A stretch of 5,885 nucleotides of DNA from the NCBI GenBank assembly GCA_946615785.1, contig CAMOIA010000105.1, positions 1 through 5,885 on the forward strand. Direction: 5' to 3'. Below, in pieces: positions 1 through 5,703 of this stretch; the first letter of the stretch is position 1; every line of letters starts with the position of its first letter. The DNA is from an uncultured Clostridia bacterium. Lineage in GTDB: Bacteria; Bacillota; Clostridia; Christensenellales; Aristaeellaceae. A program made the position numbers and the translations under genes. Below the pieces are notes generated by a model that was not told the DNA's origin, did no database searches, and was given only the letters and a program-made list of their open reading frames with translations.

Positions 1-1202
1 GGGACGGCGCCTTGGCACGGCAGATCAGCCGGTACAGCGGCGTTGTGAAAAAGCATGAGGAACAGTTCCACAGCCAGGAACGCCTGGATCTGATCAGCGC
101 GCCGGGCAGGATCGAGATCATCGGAAACCACACTGATCACAACAACGGCCGCGTCCTGGCCGCCGCGGTCGATCTGGATACCCTCTGCGCCATCAGTCCG
201 CGCGAGGATCTCATGGTTCACATCGTTTCCGACGGGTTCCCCACGCTGGAAATCTCGCTGGATTCGCTCGAACCCAGGGAAGAGGAGCAGGGAAAATCCG
301 CCGCGCTGGTTCGCGGCGTGGCAAAGGGCATGGCGGACAGGGGCTACAGGATCGGCGGCTTTGACGCGGTGATGGTCTCGGATGTGGCCAGCGGGAGCGG
401 CCTCAGTTCCTCCGCGGCCTATGAGGTGCTGATCGCCAAGGCGCTTGATCATCTCTACAACGGCGACCGCATGCATTCGACAGAACGCGCGCAGATCAGC
501 CAGTACGCGGAAAACGTGTTTTTCGGAAAGCCCTCCGGATTGATGGATCAGATGGCCTGCTCCACCGGCGGCCTTGTGTACATCGATTTTAAGGACGAGC
601 CGCAGGTGGAAGCCCTTTCCTACCGGTTCGGAGAACACGGCTATGACATTGTGGTGGTCAACACCCGCTCCTCCCACGACGATCTGACGGACGCCTACGC
701 GGCCATTCGCAGGGAAATGAACGCGGTCGCCGCCTTCTTTGGCAAGAAAGTGCTGCGGGAGGTGCGGCCCGAGGAAATCTGGAAGAACATCGGGCAGCTT
801 CGCTGTCAGCTGGGTGAGCGGCCTGTGCTTCGCGCCGTCCATTTCTTTGAGGAAAACCAGCGGGTCAAGAAGCTGGTCCGGGATGTGCGCGCCGAGGATA
901 CGGCGAGCATTCTTTCCGCCATTCTGGCGTCGGGCGATTCCAGCCAGAAGCTTCTGCAGAACGTGTTTGTGCCTGGGGTTTCGCAGCCCGTTTCGCTGGC
1001 CCTGATGGTCGCGTCCCGTTTCCTGCAGGGGAAAGGCGCCTGGCGCGTGCACGGCGGCGGCTTTGCCGGCACCACGCTCAACATTGTCCCGAGCGATATG
1101 ACGGGCGAATTTGTGGAGCAGATGAACAGCATTTTCGGCAAGGATTCCTGCTATGTGCTGGATGTGCGCAGGGAAGGGCCGTGCGTGGTTCTGTCCATCT
1201 GA
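1..1202 (+). CDS. galK: Galactokinase, 5'-truncated by the window edge
   Basis: This GHMP-superfamily kinase phosphorylates galactose at C1 with ATP, in the cytoplasm, as the first committed step of the Leloir pathway. Counting from the TTG at 12, the signature GRIEIIGNHTDHNNG is at residues 32-46, the ATP-binding GSGLSSSAA loop at 128-136, the catalytic-Asp segment SGLMDQ with D179 at 175-180, and the C-terminal motif HGGGFAGT at 347-354. The stop is TGA at 1200-1202. The true start is probably outside the window: the frame stays open through codons 3-11, the TTG has no ribosome binding site, and related clostridial galactokinases carry roughly 20-30 more N-terminal residues (recalled, not computed). 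An intrinsic terminator follows about 30 bases after the stop, so this is the last gene of its transcript. Oddity: the usual GEHTDY signature reads GNHTDH, as in a clostridial subfamily. The family call is firm. Strict galactose specificity is inferred, because related GHMP sugar kinases share these motifs. Confidence 0.93.
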   Translation, partial: DGALARQISRYSGVVKKHEEQFHSQERLDLISAPGRIEIIGNHTDHNNGRVLAAAVDLDTLCAISPREDLMVHIVSDGFPTLEISLDSLEPREEEQGKSAALVRGVAKGMADRGYRIGGFDAVMVSDVASGSGLSSSAAYEVLIAKALDHLYNGDRMHSTERAQISQYAENVFFGKPSGLMDQMACSTGGLVYIDFKDEPQVEALSYRFGEHGYDIVVVNTRSSHDDLTDAYAAIRREMNAVAAFFGKKVLREVRPEEIWKNIGQLRCQLGERPVLRAVHFFEENQRVKKLVRDVRAEDTASILSAILASGDSSQKLLQNVFVPGVSQPVSLALMVASRFLQGKGAWRVHGGGFAGTTLNIVPSDMTGEFVEQMNSIFGKDSCYVLDVRREGPCVVLSI

Positions 1203-1232
1203 CAATAAGCGATCGGAAAACGGAAAAGAAAC

Positions 1233-1257
1233 GCGGACGGGGTTTCCCGTCCGTTTT
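1233..1257 (+). terminator. Intrinsic terminator after galK
   Basis: A perfect 8-bp GC-rich stem, CGGACGGG (1234-1241) with CCCGTCCG (1246-1253), encloses a 4-base loop and is followed directly by TTTT (1254-1257). An A-rich stretch precedes it. It lies about 30 bases after the galK stop codon and should end the galK transcript, making the downstream exported-protein genes a separate unit. The T-run is short, so some read-through is possible. Confidence 0.85.
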
Positions 1258-1262
1258 GATAT

Positions 1263-1276
1263 CCTGCAAGTGCAGG
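1263..1276. promoter_or_regulatory. Short perfect palindrome, possible operator
   Basis: CCTGCA (1263-1268) and TGCAGG (1271-1276) form a perfect 6-bp inverted repeat with a 2-base centre, just after the galK terminator. The size and spacing would suit a dimeric DNA-binding regulator, but no regulator gene is in view and no promoter could be placed beside it. The left half lies in a 13-base string (1257-1269) that recurs at 5546-5558. A chance palindrome is quite possible. Confidence 0.25.
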
Positions 1277-1496
1277 CGGTACACCTGAAAGTTTTTCGGC
1301 GGATGCATGAAACCGGGCGCCGGGTACGTTTCTATGGTACAGCCGCCCGGACGGGGGAGCGTACGACGGACGGCTGCAGCAGAGCCGCAAAGGGGAAACA
1401 AACACCTTAAGGATCTGCATGCAAAGCTTTTCAGGCGCTCAGGATACGGCTGAAACCGCCTTTGGCGATGAAAAGAGTCCCAAAACACATAATAAT

Positions 1497-1501
1497 GGAG
1501 G
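1497..1501 (+). promoter_or_regulatory. Ribosome binding site that sets the start at 1512
   Basis: GGAGG lies 10 bases before ATG 1512, and that ATG opens directly into a Sec signal peptide. The in-frame ATG at 1419 would add 31 hydrophilic residues ahead of the signal peptide and has no Shine-Dalgarno sequence, so 1512 is preferred. Confidence 0.8.
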
Positions 1502-1511
1502 CAAAAAGAGG

Positions 1512-2150
1512 ATGAAAAAGATTGCGGCATTGGCTTTCATGGTATTGATCTTCGCGCTGCCGTGCCTTGCGGGCGCGGAAATCGTGGGCCGGACGGCGGA
1601 CGGATACATCCACCGCTTTACGGCGGACAACGGACAGGAAATCTATTTCGTTTCCACCTCCAAGGAAGCCTTCGTTCAATACGACGACGTGAACTTCGAC
1701 GGGCATCAGGATCTGGCCGTGGCCACCGTGCTTGGCGCGTCCAACACCTGGTATGAATTCTATCTGTGGAACGGGAGCGAATACGAATATGCCGAGCGCT
1801 GGACTGCGGATATCGTCAACTACGAACTGGCGGACGGGAAATACGTGCTTTCCCGCAGCAACGACGGCAGCGCCGGCATGCTTTTCCACGCCCAGATCTG
1901 CGTGTGGGACGGAAATGTCTTAAAGCCGATCCGCACGATGGTTTCAGAGGAGGAAAACACCATCGTGTGGGAAGGCAGGATCAAAACCGAAACGCTGAAC
2001 CTTGACAGGCTGCAGGTGACCGTGCGGGAGCTTTCTGATCCGGTCGGGGCCGCGGAAGTTCTGTGGGAAAAAACGTATGAGCCGCTTCCGGAGGATCCTG
2101 CTGTTTTTGAAGAAATGGAGCGGCATTTCTGGGAAGGGCTTCGGGATTAA
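1512..2150 (+). CDS. Exported protein of unknown function with FG-GAP-like DxNxDGxxD segment
   Basis: The 212-residue product has a Sec signal peptide at residues 1-22: KK, then a hydrophobic core AALAFMVLIFALPCLA, with likely cleavage after AGA before Glu23. Cys18 follows Pro, so it is not a good lipobox and I do not call a lipoprotein. The mature protein is acidic and rich in aromatic residues. Residues 59-67 read DVNFDGHQD, the Asp/Asn-rich calcium-loop pattern of FG-GAP/VCBS-type blades. An aromatic segment, NTWYEFYLWNG, follows at 78-88, as in FG-GAP-like extracellular proteins where such strands follow the loop. I see only one such repeat, so a full propeller is not supported. Function is unknown; an extracellular or envelope role is inferred from the signal peptide. 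The next gene starts 35 bases downstream and is also exported, so the two are probably cotranscribed. Confidence 0.8.
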   Translation: MKKIAALAFMVLIFALPCLAGAEIVGRTADGYIHRFTADNGQEIYFVSTSKEAFVQYDDVNFDGHQDLAVATVLGASNTWYEFYLWNGSEYEYAERWTADIVNYELADGKYVLSRSNDGSAGMLFHAQICVWDGNVLKPIRTMVSEEENTIVWEGRIKTETLNLDRLQVTVRELSDPVGAAEVLWEKTYEPLPEDPAVFEEMERHFWEGLRD

Positions 2151-2175
2151 GGCGTTGAAGCCGGTTTCGGACATT

Positions 2176-2180
2176 GGAGG
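2176..2180 (+). promoter_or_regulatory. Ribosome binding site that sets the start at 2186
   Basis: GGAGG lies 5 bases before ATG 2186. The alternative in-frame TTG at 2174 overlaps this Shine-Dalgarno sequence and cannot use it, so translation should begin at 2186, where the signal peptide begins. Confidence 0.8.
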
Positions 2181-2185
2181 GCTTT

Positions 2186-2983
2186 ATGATCAGAAAGGGA
2201 TTGGCGTTCTTTTTTGTATTTGCGTTGCTGTTTTCCTCCGCTTCGGCGGATCCCTGGGAGGATCTGGTGCGCGAGAAGGCAGCCCAGATCGTCGATAGCA
2301 AATTCACATCCGAATACGGCGTTGCGGAATACTATGCGGAATGCCTGGAAAACTACGGGCCCTTCAGGGAATGGACGATTGAACAAAAGAACTGGGTCAG
2401 CCAGCTGATGCCGTATCTGATGGAGGCAGAAGAGGCAAGGGTGCAGCAATATCACCTGACCGGGGCCCCTTTCGCATCGTTTGATCAAACGATTCTGCAA
2501 TGGCAGTACGGCGTGCTGGAGCCGGGCCTGCTTTCACAGGAGGAGGCACGGACGAAGGCGGAGGCCTTTCTGCTTGCGGCGTATGGTCAGGACGAATCTG
2601 AGAACCAGGTTTTTGTGAACCTGTATACCGGGCATACCAGGGTAGGACCCTTTCCTGAGCCATACTGGGTGCTTGACTTTGTGCAGGGGGATCAAGAAAC
2701 AGCCAAAGTGTGGGTGAATGCCCGCACGGGGTTCATTCCGAAGCATCAGGCGCTTGACGCCGAGCGGATCGCGGCTTCGCAATTCGCCAAATTGATGTCT
2801 GAGGGGCAACCCTCCGGTTTCAGTGAAACAGGCGGGGGGACGAAGATTGAAACCATCAGCGCGGTTTATGACCAAAATACACTTGAATGGCATGTGATCA
2901 TCGAAATCAGGGATTCGTGCCTGGAAACCGTGGTTTCGGACGTCGATCTGCAAATCGTCAGATCGGGAATCGAAAAGCCGTAA
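2186..2983 (+). CDS. Exported protein of unknown function, weakly PepSY-like C-terminal half
   Basis: The 265-residue product starts with a clear Sec signal peptide: MIRKG, a core rich in Phe and Leu, and probable cleavage after SASA at Ala21 before DPWEDL. The mature N-terminal part (about 22-110) is charged, acidic and probably helical. From about 116 to 186 the pattern resembles PepSY-type domains: a helix beginning SQEEARTKAEAFL (117-129), a strand containing YWVLDF (160-165), then VWVNARTGFI (175-184), which recalls the VxVDaxTGei ending of PepSY repeats. This is a resemblance read by eye and not a confirmed domain. No catalytic motif, cell-wall anchor or transmembrane helix is seen after the signal peptide. 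It is the second gene of a two-gene unit with the preceding exported protein and ends just before a strong terminator. Function is unknown; secretion is well supported. Confidence 0.8.
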   Translation: MIRKGLAFFFVFALLFSSASADPWEDLVREKAAQIVDSKFTSEYGVAEYYAECLENYGPFREWTIEQKNWVSQLMPYLMEAEEARVQQYHLTGAPFASFDQTILQWQYGVLEPGLLSQEEARTKAEAFLLAAYGQDESENQVFVNLYTGHTRVGPFPEPYWVLDFVQGDQETAKVWVNARTGFIPKHQALDAERIAASQFAKLMSEGQPSGFSETGGGTKIETISAVYDQNTLEWHVIIEIRDSCLETVVSDVDLQIVRSGIEKP

Positions 2984-2993
2984 AGGGCTGAAC

Positions 2994-3036
2994 AAAACAG
3001 CGGTATCGGAGGATTGCCCCCGGTACCGCTGTTTTT
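2994..3036. terminator. Bidirectional intrinsic terminator between convergent units
   Basis: AAAACAGCGGTATCGG (2994-3009) pairs with CCGGTACCGCTGTTTT (3020-3035) across a 10-base loop, giving 16 pairs with a single G-U wobble on the + strand transcript. TTTTT (3032-3036) follows on the + strand. The A-run at 2994-2997 gives U residues on the - strand, so the same hairpin can stop both the exported-protein pair, which ends at 2983, and the converging transporter operon, which ends at 3075. Confidence 0.9.
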
Positions 3037-3074
3037 GAGGTCAGCCTTTTGCTTATGACATCTTCAGACTGATT

Positions 3075-3488
3075 TTACTTGTTGGTCTCGATCTTGCTCA
3101 GGTCGTTCATTTCCTGAATCATCGCGTTCAGCGAAGCCTCGTCCTGCGGCATTCTTTTCACGATGCCCACGAGACCGCCGCTGACGTCTTCGGTCGCCTG
3201 TGCCCACAGGCCGTTCGGCATATATTCAACGGCCTTCTGGTGCAGGTCCTTGAACATATTGGACCAGGTGCCGGTCATGGAAACGGCCAGGATGATCGCG
3301 ATCACGGCGATGACGATGCCGGCGATGCCGCCTCTTTTATCCTTGACCCGCTTGAGAACACCAAACAGGATCGCCACCGCGGCGATCAGGCCGGCGATGA
3401 CACCGCCCACGGTGCCGAAAAGGCCGGTGACCAGAAGCGCGGCCAGGACGGCGACAAGCGCCAGAAGAACTGAAAAAACACCCATCAT
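3075..3488 (-). CDS. Small three-helix membrane protein, last gene of the ABC transporter operon
   Basis: The 137-residue product is dominated by three predicted membrane segments at about residues 4-24, 25-45 and 53-71. The first two are almost contiguous and rich in Ala, Gly and Val. A basic turn, KRVKDKRG (46-53), sits between the second and third, so it is probably cytoplasmic. Residues 75-137 form a hydrophilic, probably helical tail ending MNDLSKIETNK. The start is the first of two tandem ATG codons at 3488, with GGAGG (3495-3499) 6 bases upstream. The second ATG at 3485 is also usable. The gene begins 42 bases after the permease stop, and no terminator lies between, so cotranscription with the ABC genes is likely. 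I do not recognise the family. It could be an accessory or immunity subunit of the exporter, or a general envelope-stress membrane protein. Being a protein gene is well supported; its function is not. Confidence 0.8.
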   Translation of the reverse strand: MMGVFSVLLALVAVLAALLVTGLFGTVGGVIAGLIAAVAILFGVLKRVKDKRGGIAGIVIAVIAIILAVSMTGTWSNMFKDLHQKAVEYMPNGLWAQATEDVSGGLVGIVKRMPQDEASLNAMIQEMNDLSKIETNK

Positions 3489-3517
3489 GTAAATCCTCCG
3501 TTTGTTGTTTTTATGTC

Positions 3518-3535
3518 AATGACCTCAGGGTCATT
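3518..3535 (-). promoter_or_regulatory. Hairpin at the permease stop codon
   Basis: On the - strand AATGACC and GGTCATT form a perfect 7-bp stem with a 4-base loop that includes the permease TGA stop. No T-run follows, so it is not a standard terminator. It sits before the ribosome binding site of the small membrane protein. In the mRNA it could protect the upstream part from 3' decay or adjust the ratio of the last gene to the transporter. This role is inferred. Confidence 0.45.
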
Positions 3536-4301
3536 TAACATCTTTGAGATCGAAGATCCGGATGGCCGGGATCAGGAAGACGGCGCCCGCAACGATCGCC
3601 ACCGCCAGGGCTTTGAGCGTGTCCAGGGGCTCTTCGTTCATCACGGTATCCGGCATGAATCTGGAAATGTCGGTTTCCTGGCCGAAAAGCGGTTTCAGGC
3701 CTTCGTTGATGCCCATGTAAATGAGCGGGGTCAGCCCGAGGCCGAAGAGAACCACCAGGACCATGCCGAGCGATTTGCTGCGCAGGGTGGTCACCGCGAG
3801 CAATAGCAGGGCGCACAGGCTTTGCACCAGCAAAAGCTTCAGCGCCAGCACCCGCAGGCTGTCGAGCACCTGGGCGTCCATGACGATGCGCTGGATGAAC
3901 ACGGTGCCGATCAGGTTTCCGATGATGTCGAGCGCGACGAAAATCAGATTGTGGACGAAGGCCACGATGAACTTCGACAGCACCGTGAAGCCCTTCATGG
4001 GCATCTGCCCTGCGATGTTTTTGATGTAGCCGTTTTCCACGTCCGCATAGAAGAAATAGCACAGCGAAAGCATCATCAGCAGCAGGCCCAGCAGGGGGAA
4101 GGGCTCGGAAAGCATGCTCGAAAAAAGGGCTTCCGCCGGGAAGAGAGTCGTGGTATCGCCCGCAAGCGACGTGGTCAGCGTGAACAGCAGCCTTGAAACC
4201 GGCGTGCCGCTCACCGCCAGCACGAAGGAGAGAAGCAGGCACAGCAGGAAGGATTTGGATTTCAGCATCCTGTACAGGTCCATATGGATCAATTTAGCCA
4301 T
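3531..4301 (-). CDS. ABC-2 type transporter permease (BcrB/lantibiotic-immunity-like)
   Basis: This 256-residue integral membrane protein has about six hydrophobic segments, at roughly 18-40, 67-86, 107-132, 152-173, 177-198 and 229-249. The short N-terminus is basic and cytoplasmic (LYRMLKSKSF). Residues 87-95 (DVENGYIKN), in the loop after the second segment, match the acidic-then-G.IKN pattern typical of this permease family, followed by a conserved-looking LSKF at 108-111. Size and layout fit the BcrB/NukE/MutE-like permeases that pair with a BcrA-type ATPase. The start ATG at 4301 lies inside the end of the ATPase gene (8-base overlap), with GGAGG (4310-4314) 8 bases upstream, which indicates translational coupling. 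The substrate cannot be read from sequence. Export of, or resistance to, a peptide or lipid-linked antimicrobial is the usual role in the family, but many homologues are uncharacterised. Confidence 0.88.
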   Translation of the reverse strand: MAKLIHMDLYRMLKSKSFLLCLLLSFVLAVSGTPVSRLLFTLTTSLAGDTTTLFPAEALFSSMLSEPFPLLGLLLMMLSLCYFFYADVENGYIKNIAGQMPMKGFTVLSKFIVAFVHNLIFVALDIIGNLIGTVFIQRIVMDAQVLDSLRVLALKLLLVQSLCALLLLAVTTLRSKSLGMVLVVLFGLGLTPLIYMGINEGLKPLFGQETDISRFMPDTVMNEEPLDTLKALAVAIVAGAVFLIPAIRIFDLKDVK

Positions 4302-5211
4302 TGTGCTCGCCTCCCGTCATGCCAAGATAATATTCTTCCAGGGTCTTGGTGCGCAGATAGATTTCCTCAAGGCCGATCCCTGCGTTTACGATGGCTTTGG
4401 AGATCTCTTTGGCCCGCTCCATTCCCTGAGCGAGGCGCAGGCTTCCGTCCGGATCGCGTTTCGTGCCCTGCAGCCCCATGTTTTCAAGAATCTGCAGCGT
4501 CCCGGCGGCATCGTCCGTGCGAAGGACCAGGCTCTGCCCGCAGCGCTCGTGCAATTCTTCCGCAGTGAATTCGTCAAGCAGCGTGCCTTCGTGGATCACG
4601 CCGTAGGCGTCTGCCACCTTGGCCAGTTCGTCCAGGATGTGGCTGGAGATCATGATGGTGATGCCCCGCTCGTCCCGGAGCCTGGACACCATTTCGCGCA
4701 CCTCCACGATGCCCTGCGGGTCCAGGCCGTTGATGGGCTCGTCCAGGATGATCATCTTCGGATCGCCCACCAGCGCCAGCGCGATGCCAAGCCGCTGCCG
4801 CATGCCCAGGGAATAGGAGGCGGCGCCCTTTTTTTTGTCCGTGTTCTCAAGGCCGACGGTTTTGAGCAGCTCTTCCACATAGCCCCTGGGCCTGATGCCC
4901 ATGCCGATGCACTTGATCTTCAGGTTTTCATAGGCCGAAAGCCGGGGATACAGGCCCGGATGCTCGATCAGAACGCCCACGTTTTTGAGCTGCATCTGCA
5001 TGGCCAGGCCGGTTTTCCCGAACAGGGAATAGCTGCCCCTTGTGGGCTTTGACAGGCCGCTGATCATGCGCATCACGGTGGTTTTGCCCGCGCCGTTGCG
5101 GCCGATCAGGCCGTAAATCTGCCCTTCGCGGATGTGCAGGTTCACATCCTTGGCCGCTTCCTTCTGACCGTAAACCTTGGTCAGGTTGTTCGTTTCCAGA
5201 ATATAATCCAT
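4294..5211 (-). CDS. ABC transporter ATP-binding protein, BcrA type
   Basis: The 305-residue cytoplasmic ATPase should energise the permease encoded just downstream. The motifs are in canonical order: Walker A GRNGAGKTT (37-45), Q-loop region VLIEHPGLYP (80-89, with Glu at 83), signature SYSLGMRQRL (132-141), Walker B MIILDEP (153-159), D-loop GLDP (162-165) and switch histidine SSH (189-191, H191). The signature is SLGMRQ where LSGGQ is usual, and with the IE in the Q-loop this is characteristic of the BcrA/lantibiotic-immunity subfamily. The length is also typical, with about 100 residues after the H-loop forming the C-terminal extension seen in that group. The start ATG at 5211 has a GGAGGG Shine-Dalgarno (5220-5225) 8 bases upstream. 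It is the first gene of the operon and sits behind the promoter at 5294-5322. No two-component system, the common regulator of such exporters, lies in the window. Confidence 0.95.
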   Translation of the reverse strand: MDYILETNNLTKVYGQKEAAKDVNLHIREGQIYGLIGRNGAGKTTVMRMISGLSKPTRGSYSLFGKTGLAMQMQLKNVGVLIEHPGLYPRLSAYENLKIKCIGMGIRPRGYVEELLKTVGLENTDKKKGAASYSLGMRQRLGIALALVGDPKMIILDEPINGLDPQGIVEVREMVSRLRDERGITIMISSHILDELAKVADAYGVIHEGTLLDEFTAEELHERCGQSLVLRTDDAAGTLQILENMGLQGTKRDPDGSLRLAQGMERAKEISKAIVNAGIGLEEIYLRTKTLEEYYLGMTGGEHNG

Positions 5212-5293
5212 TCCATTTGCCCTCCAAGCGGCTGATGGTGACGCATCGGGATAACGCCCGTCATGGGACGTCTTTCCAAAAGGCCATCATCTT

Positions 5294-5322
5294 AGCATAT
5301 ACTTGCAGCATTTTTTCGTCAA
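5294..5322 (-). promoter_or_regulatory. Sigma-A-type promoter of the ABC transporter operon
   Basis: On the - strand TTGACG (5322-5317) and TATGCT (5299-5294) are separated by exactly 17 bases, and the spacer begins with an A-run. The match is 5 of 6 at -35 and 4 of 6 at -10. The predicted transcription start is near 5287, giving an untranslated leader of about 75 bases before the ATPase ATG. That leader holds an imperfect, bulged inverted repeat around 5239-5265 (CGGG paired with CCCG, flanked by TGA and TCA), which is weak evidence for regulation. Confidence 0.75.
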
Positions 5323-5703
5323 GCTTTTCTTTTGCTGCGGGCCGGGACGGGCGGCGGCTCAATCCCCGCCATTGAACTTATTTTTATGCATGTATACAGC
5401 GGTTTATTTACACCGCGCGGATACCTGCGCTATCATCTGAGCAACAGGCAAAATCACAGGAAATGATCAACGCTGGACGCTTTCGCCGCGTTGAGCGCCA
5501 ATGCGACCTTCCGTCCGGTCTCATTTGGCTTGTATCCGGGAAGAATGATATCCTGCAAATGCGCAAAGCTGCGGACGAACAGCGCTTTTCTGAAGACGAC
5601 GGACAAAGCTTTGAATATGCCCTGACGTACACGCCGCAAACTCGGGACAGCGGACGGCCAATTGGAGCGCGCCAAATCTGCGCGAAAGAAAGAGGAACGA
5701 AGC
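5323..5703. other. Interval with no recognisable gene
   Basis: I find no gene that I can support here. Several frames on both strands are open for 200 bases or more at once, which is what GC-rich non-coding DNA shows, and none gives a recognisable protein. The + strand ORF from ATG 5463 has only AGGA one base away as a ribosome binding site. Notable spots are an AT-rich patch at 5371-5412 with TTGAAC (5372-5377) and TATACA (5393-5398) at a short 15-base spacing, the palindrome TGTATACA (5391-5398), and a GCGGT/ACCGC hairpin (5399-5403 with 5412-5416). The patch could hold a weak + strand promoter for whatever lies to the right. Confidence 0.5.

Larger units (their letters stand above)
1258..1511 (+). 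other. Intergenic leader with several inverted repeats
   Basis: This stretch lies between the galK terminator and the first exported-protein gene, and I see no convincing gene in it. It holds several inverted repeats. One is CCGGGCG (1313-1319) with CGCCCGG (1344-1350), enclosing a nested GTAC (1324-1327) with GTAC (1337-1340) and a 9-base loop. Another is CGGCT (1371-1375) with AGCCG (1383-1387). A third is CTTTTCA (1427-1433) with TGAAAAG (1469-1475), enclosing GGCG (1434-1437) with CGCC (1457-1460). None has a T-run, so they are not terminators. The conserved cores I know for c-di-GMP-I, TPP, SAM, fluoride, glycine and cobalamin riboswitches are not present. No -35/-10 pair with good spacing was found, so the promoter for the downstream genes is unplaced. 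Confidence 0.4.

Noticed and set aside
1313..1350. Hairpin as a terminator or known riboswitch
   Set aside because: There is no T-run after it, and the conserved cores of the riboswitch classes I know are absent, so it is kept only as an unexplained structure.
1419..1511. Extended N-terminus for the first exported protein from ATG 1419
   Set aside because: It would put 31 hydrophilic residues before the signal peptide and has no ribosome binding site, whereas ATG 1512 has GGAGG at 10 bases and a signal peptide immediately after.
3163..3492. Thr/Pro/Arg-rich open frames on the + strand opposite the small membrane protein
   Set aside because: They are antisense to a gene with a clear ribosome binding site and membrane segments. 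The composition is what complementary Ala/Val-rich codons give.
3535..4242. A second 235-codon - strand frame within the permease
   Set aside because: It is a +1-type shadow rich in Ala, Arg, His and Pro with no membrane segments. The permease frame has the start signal, coupling and helices.
4114..5052. A 312-codon open frame on the + strand
   Set aside because: It is antisense to the ABC ATPase, which has every canonical motif, and its His/Gln-rich translation resembles no family. It is a shadow of a GC-rich gene.
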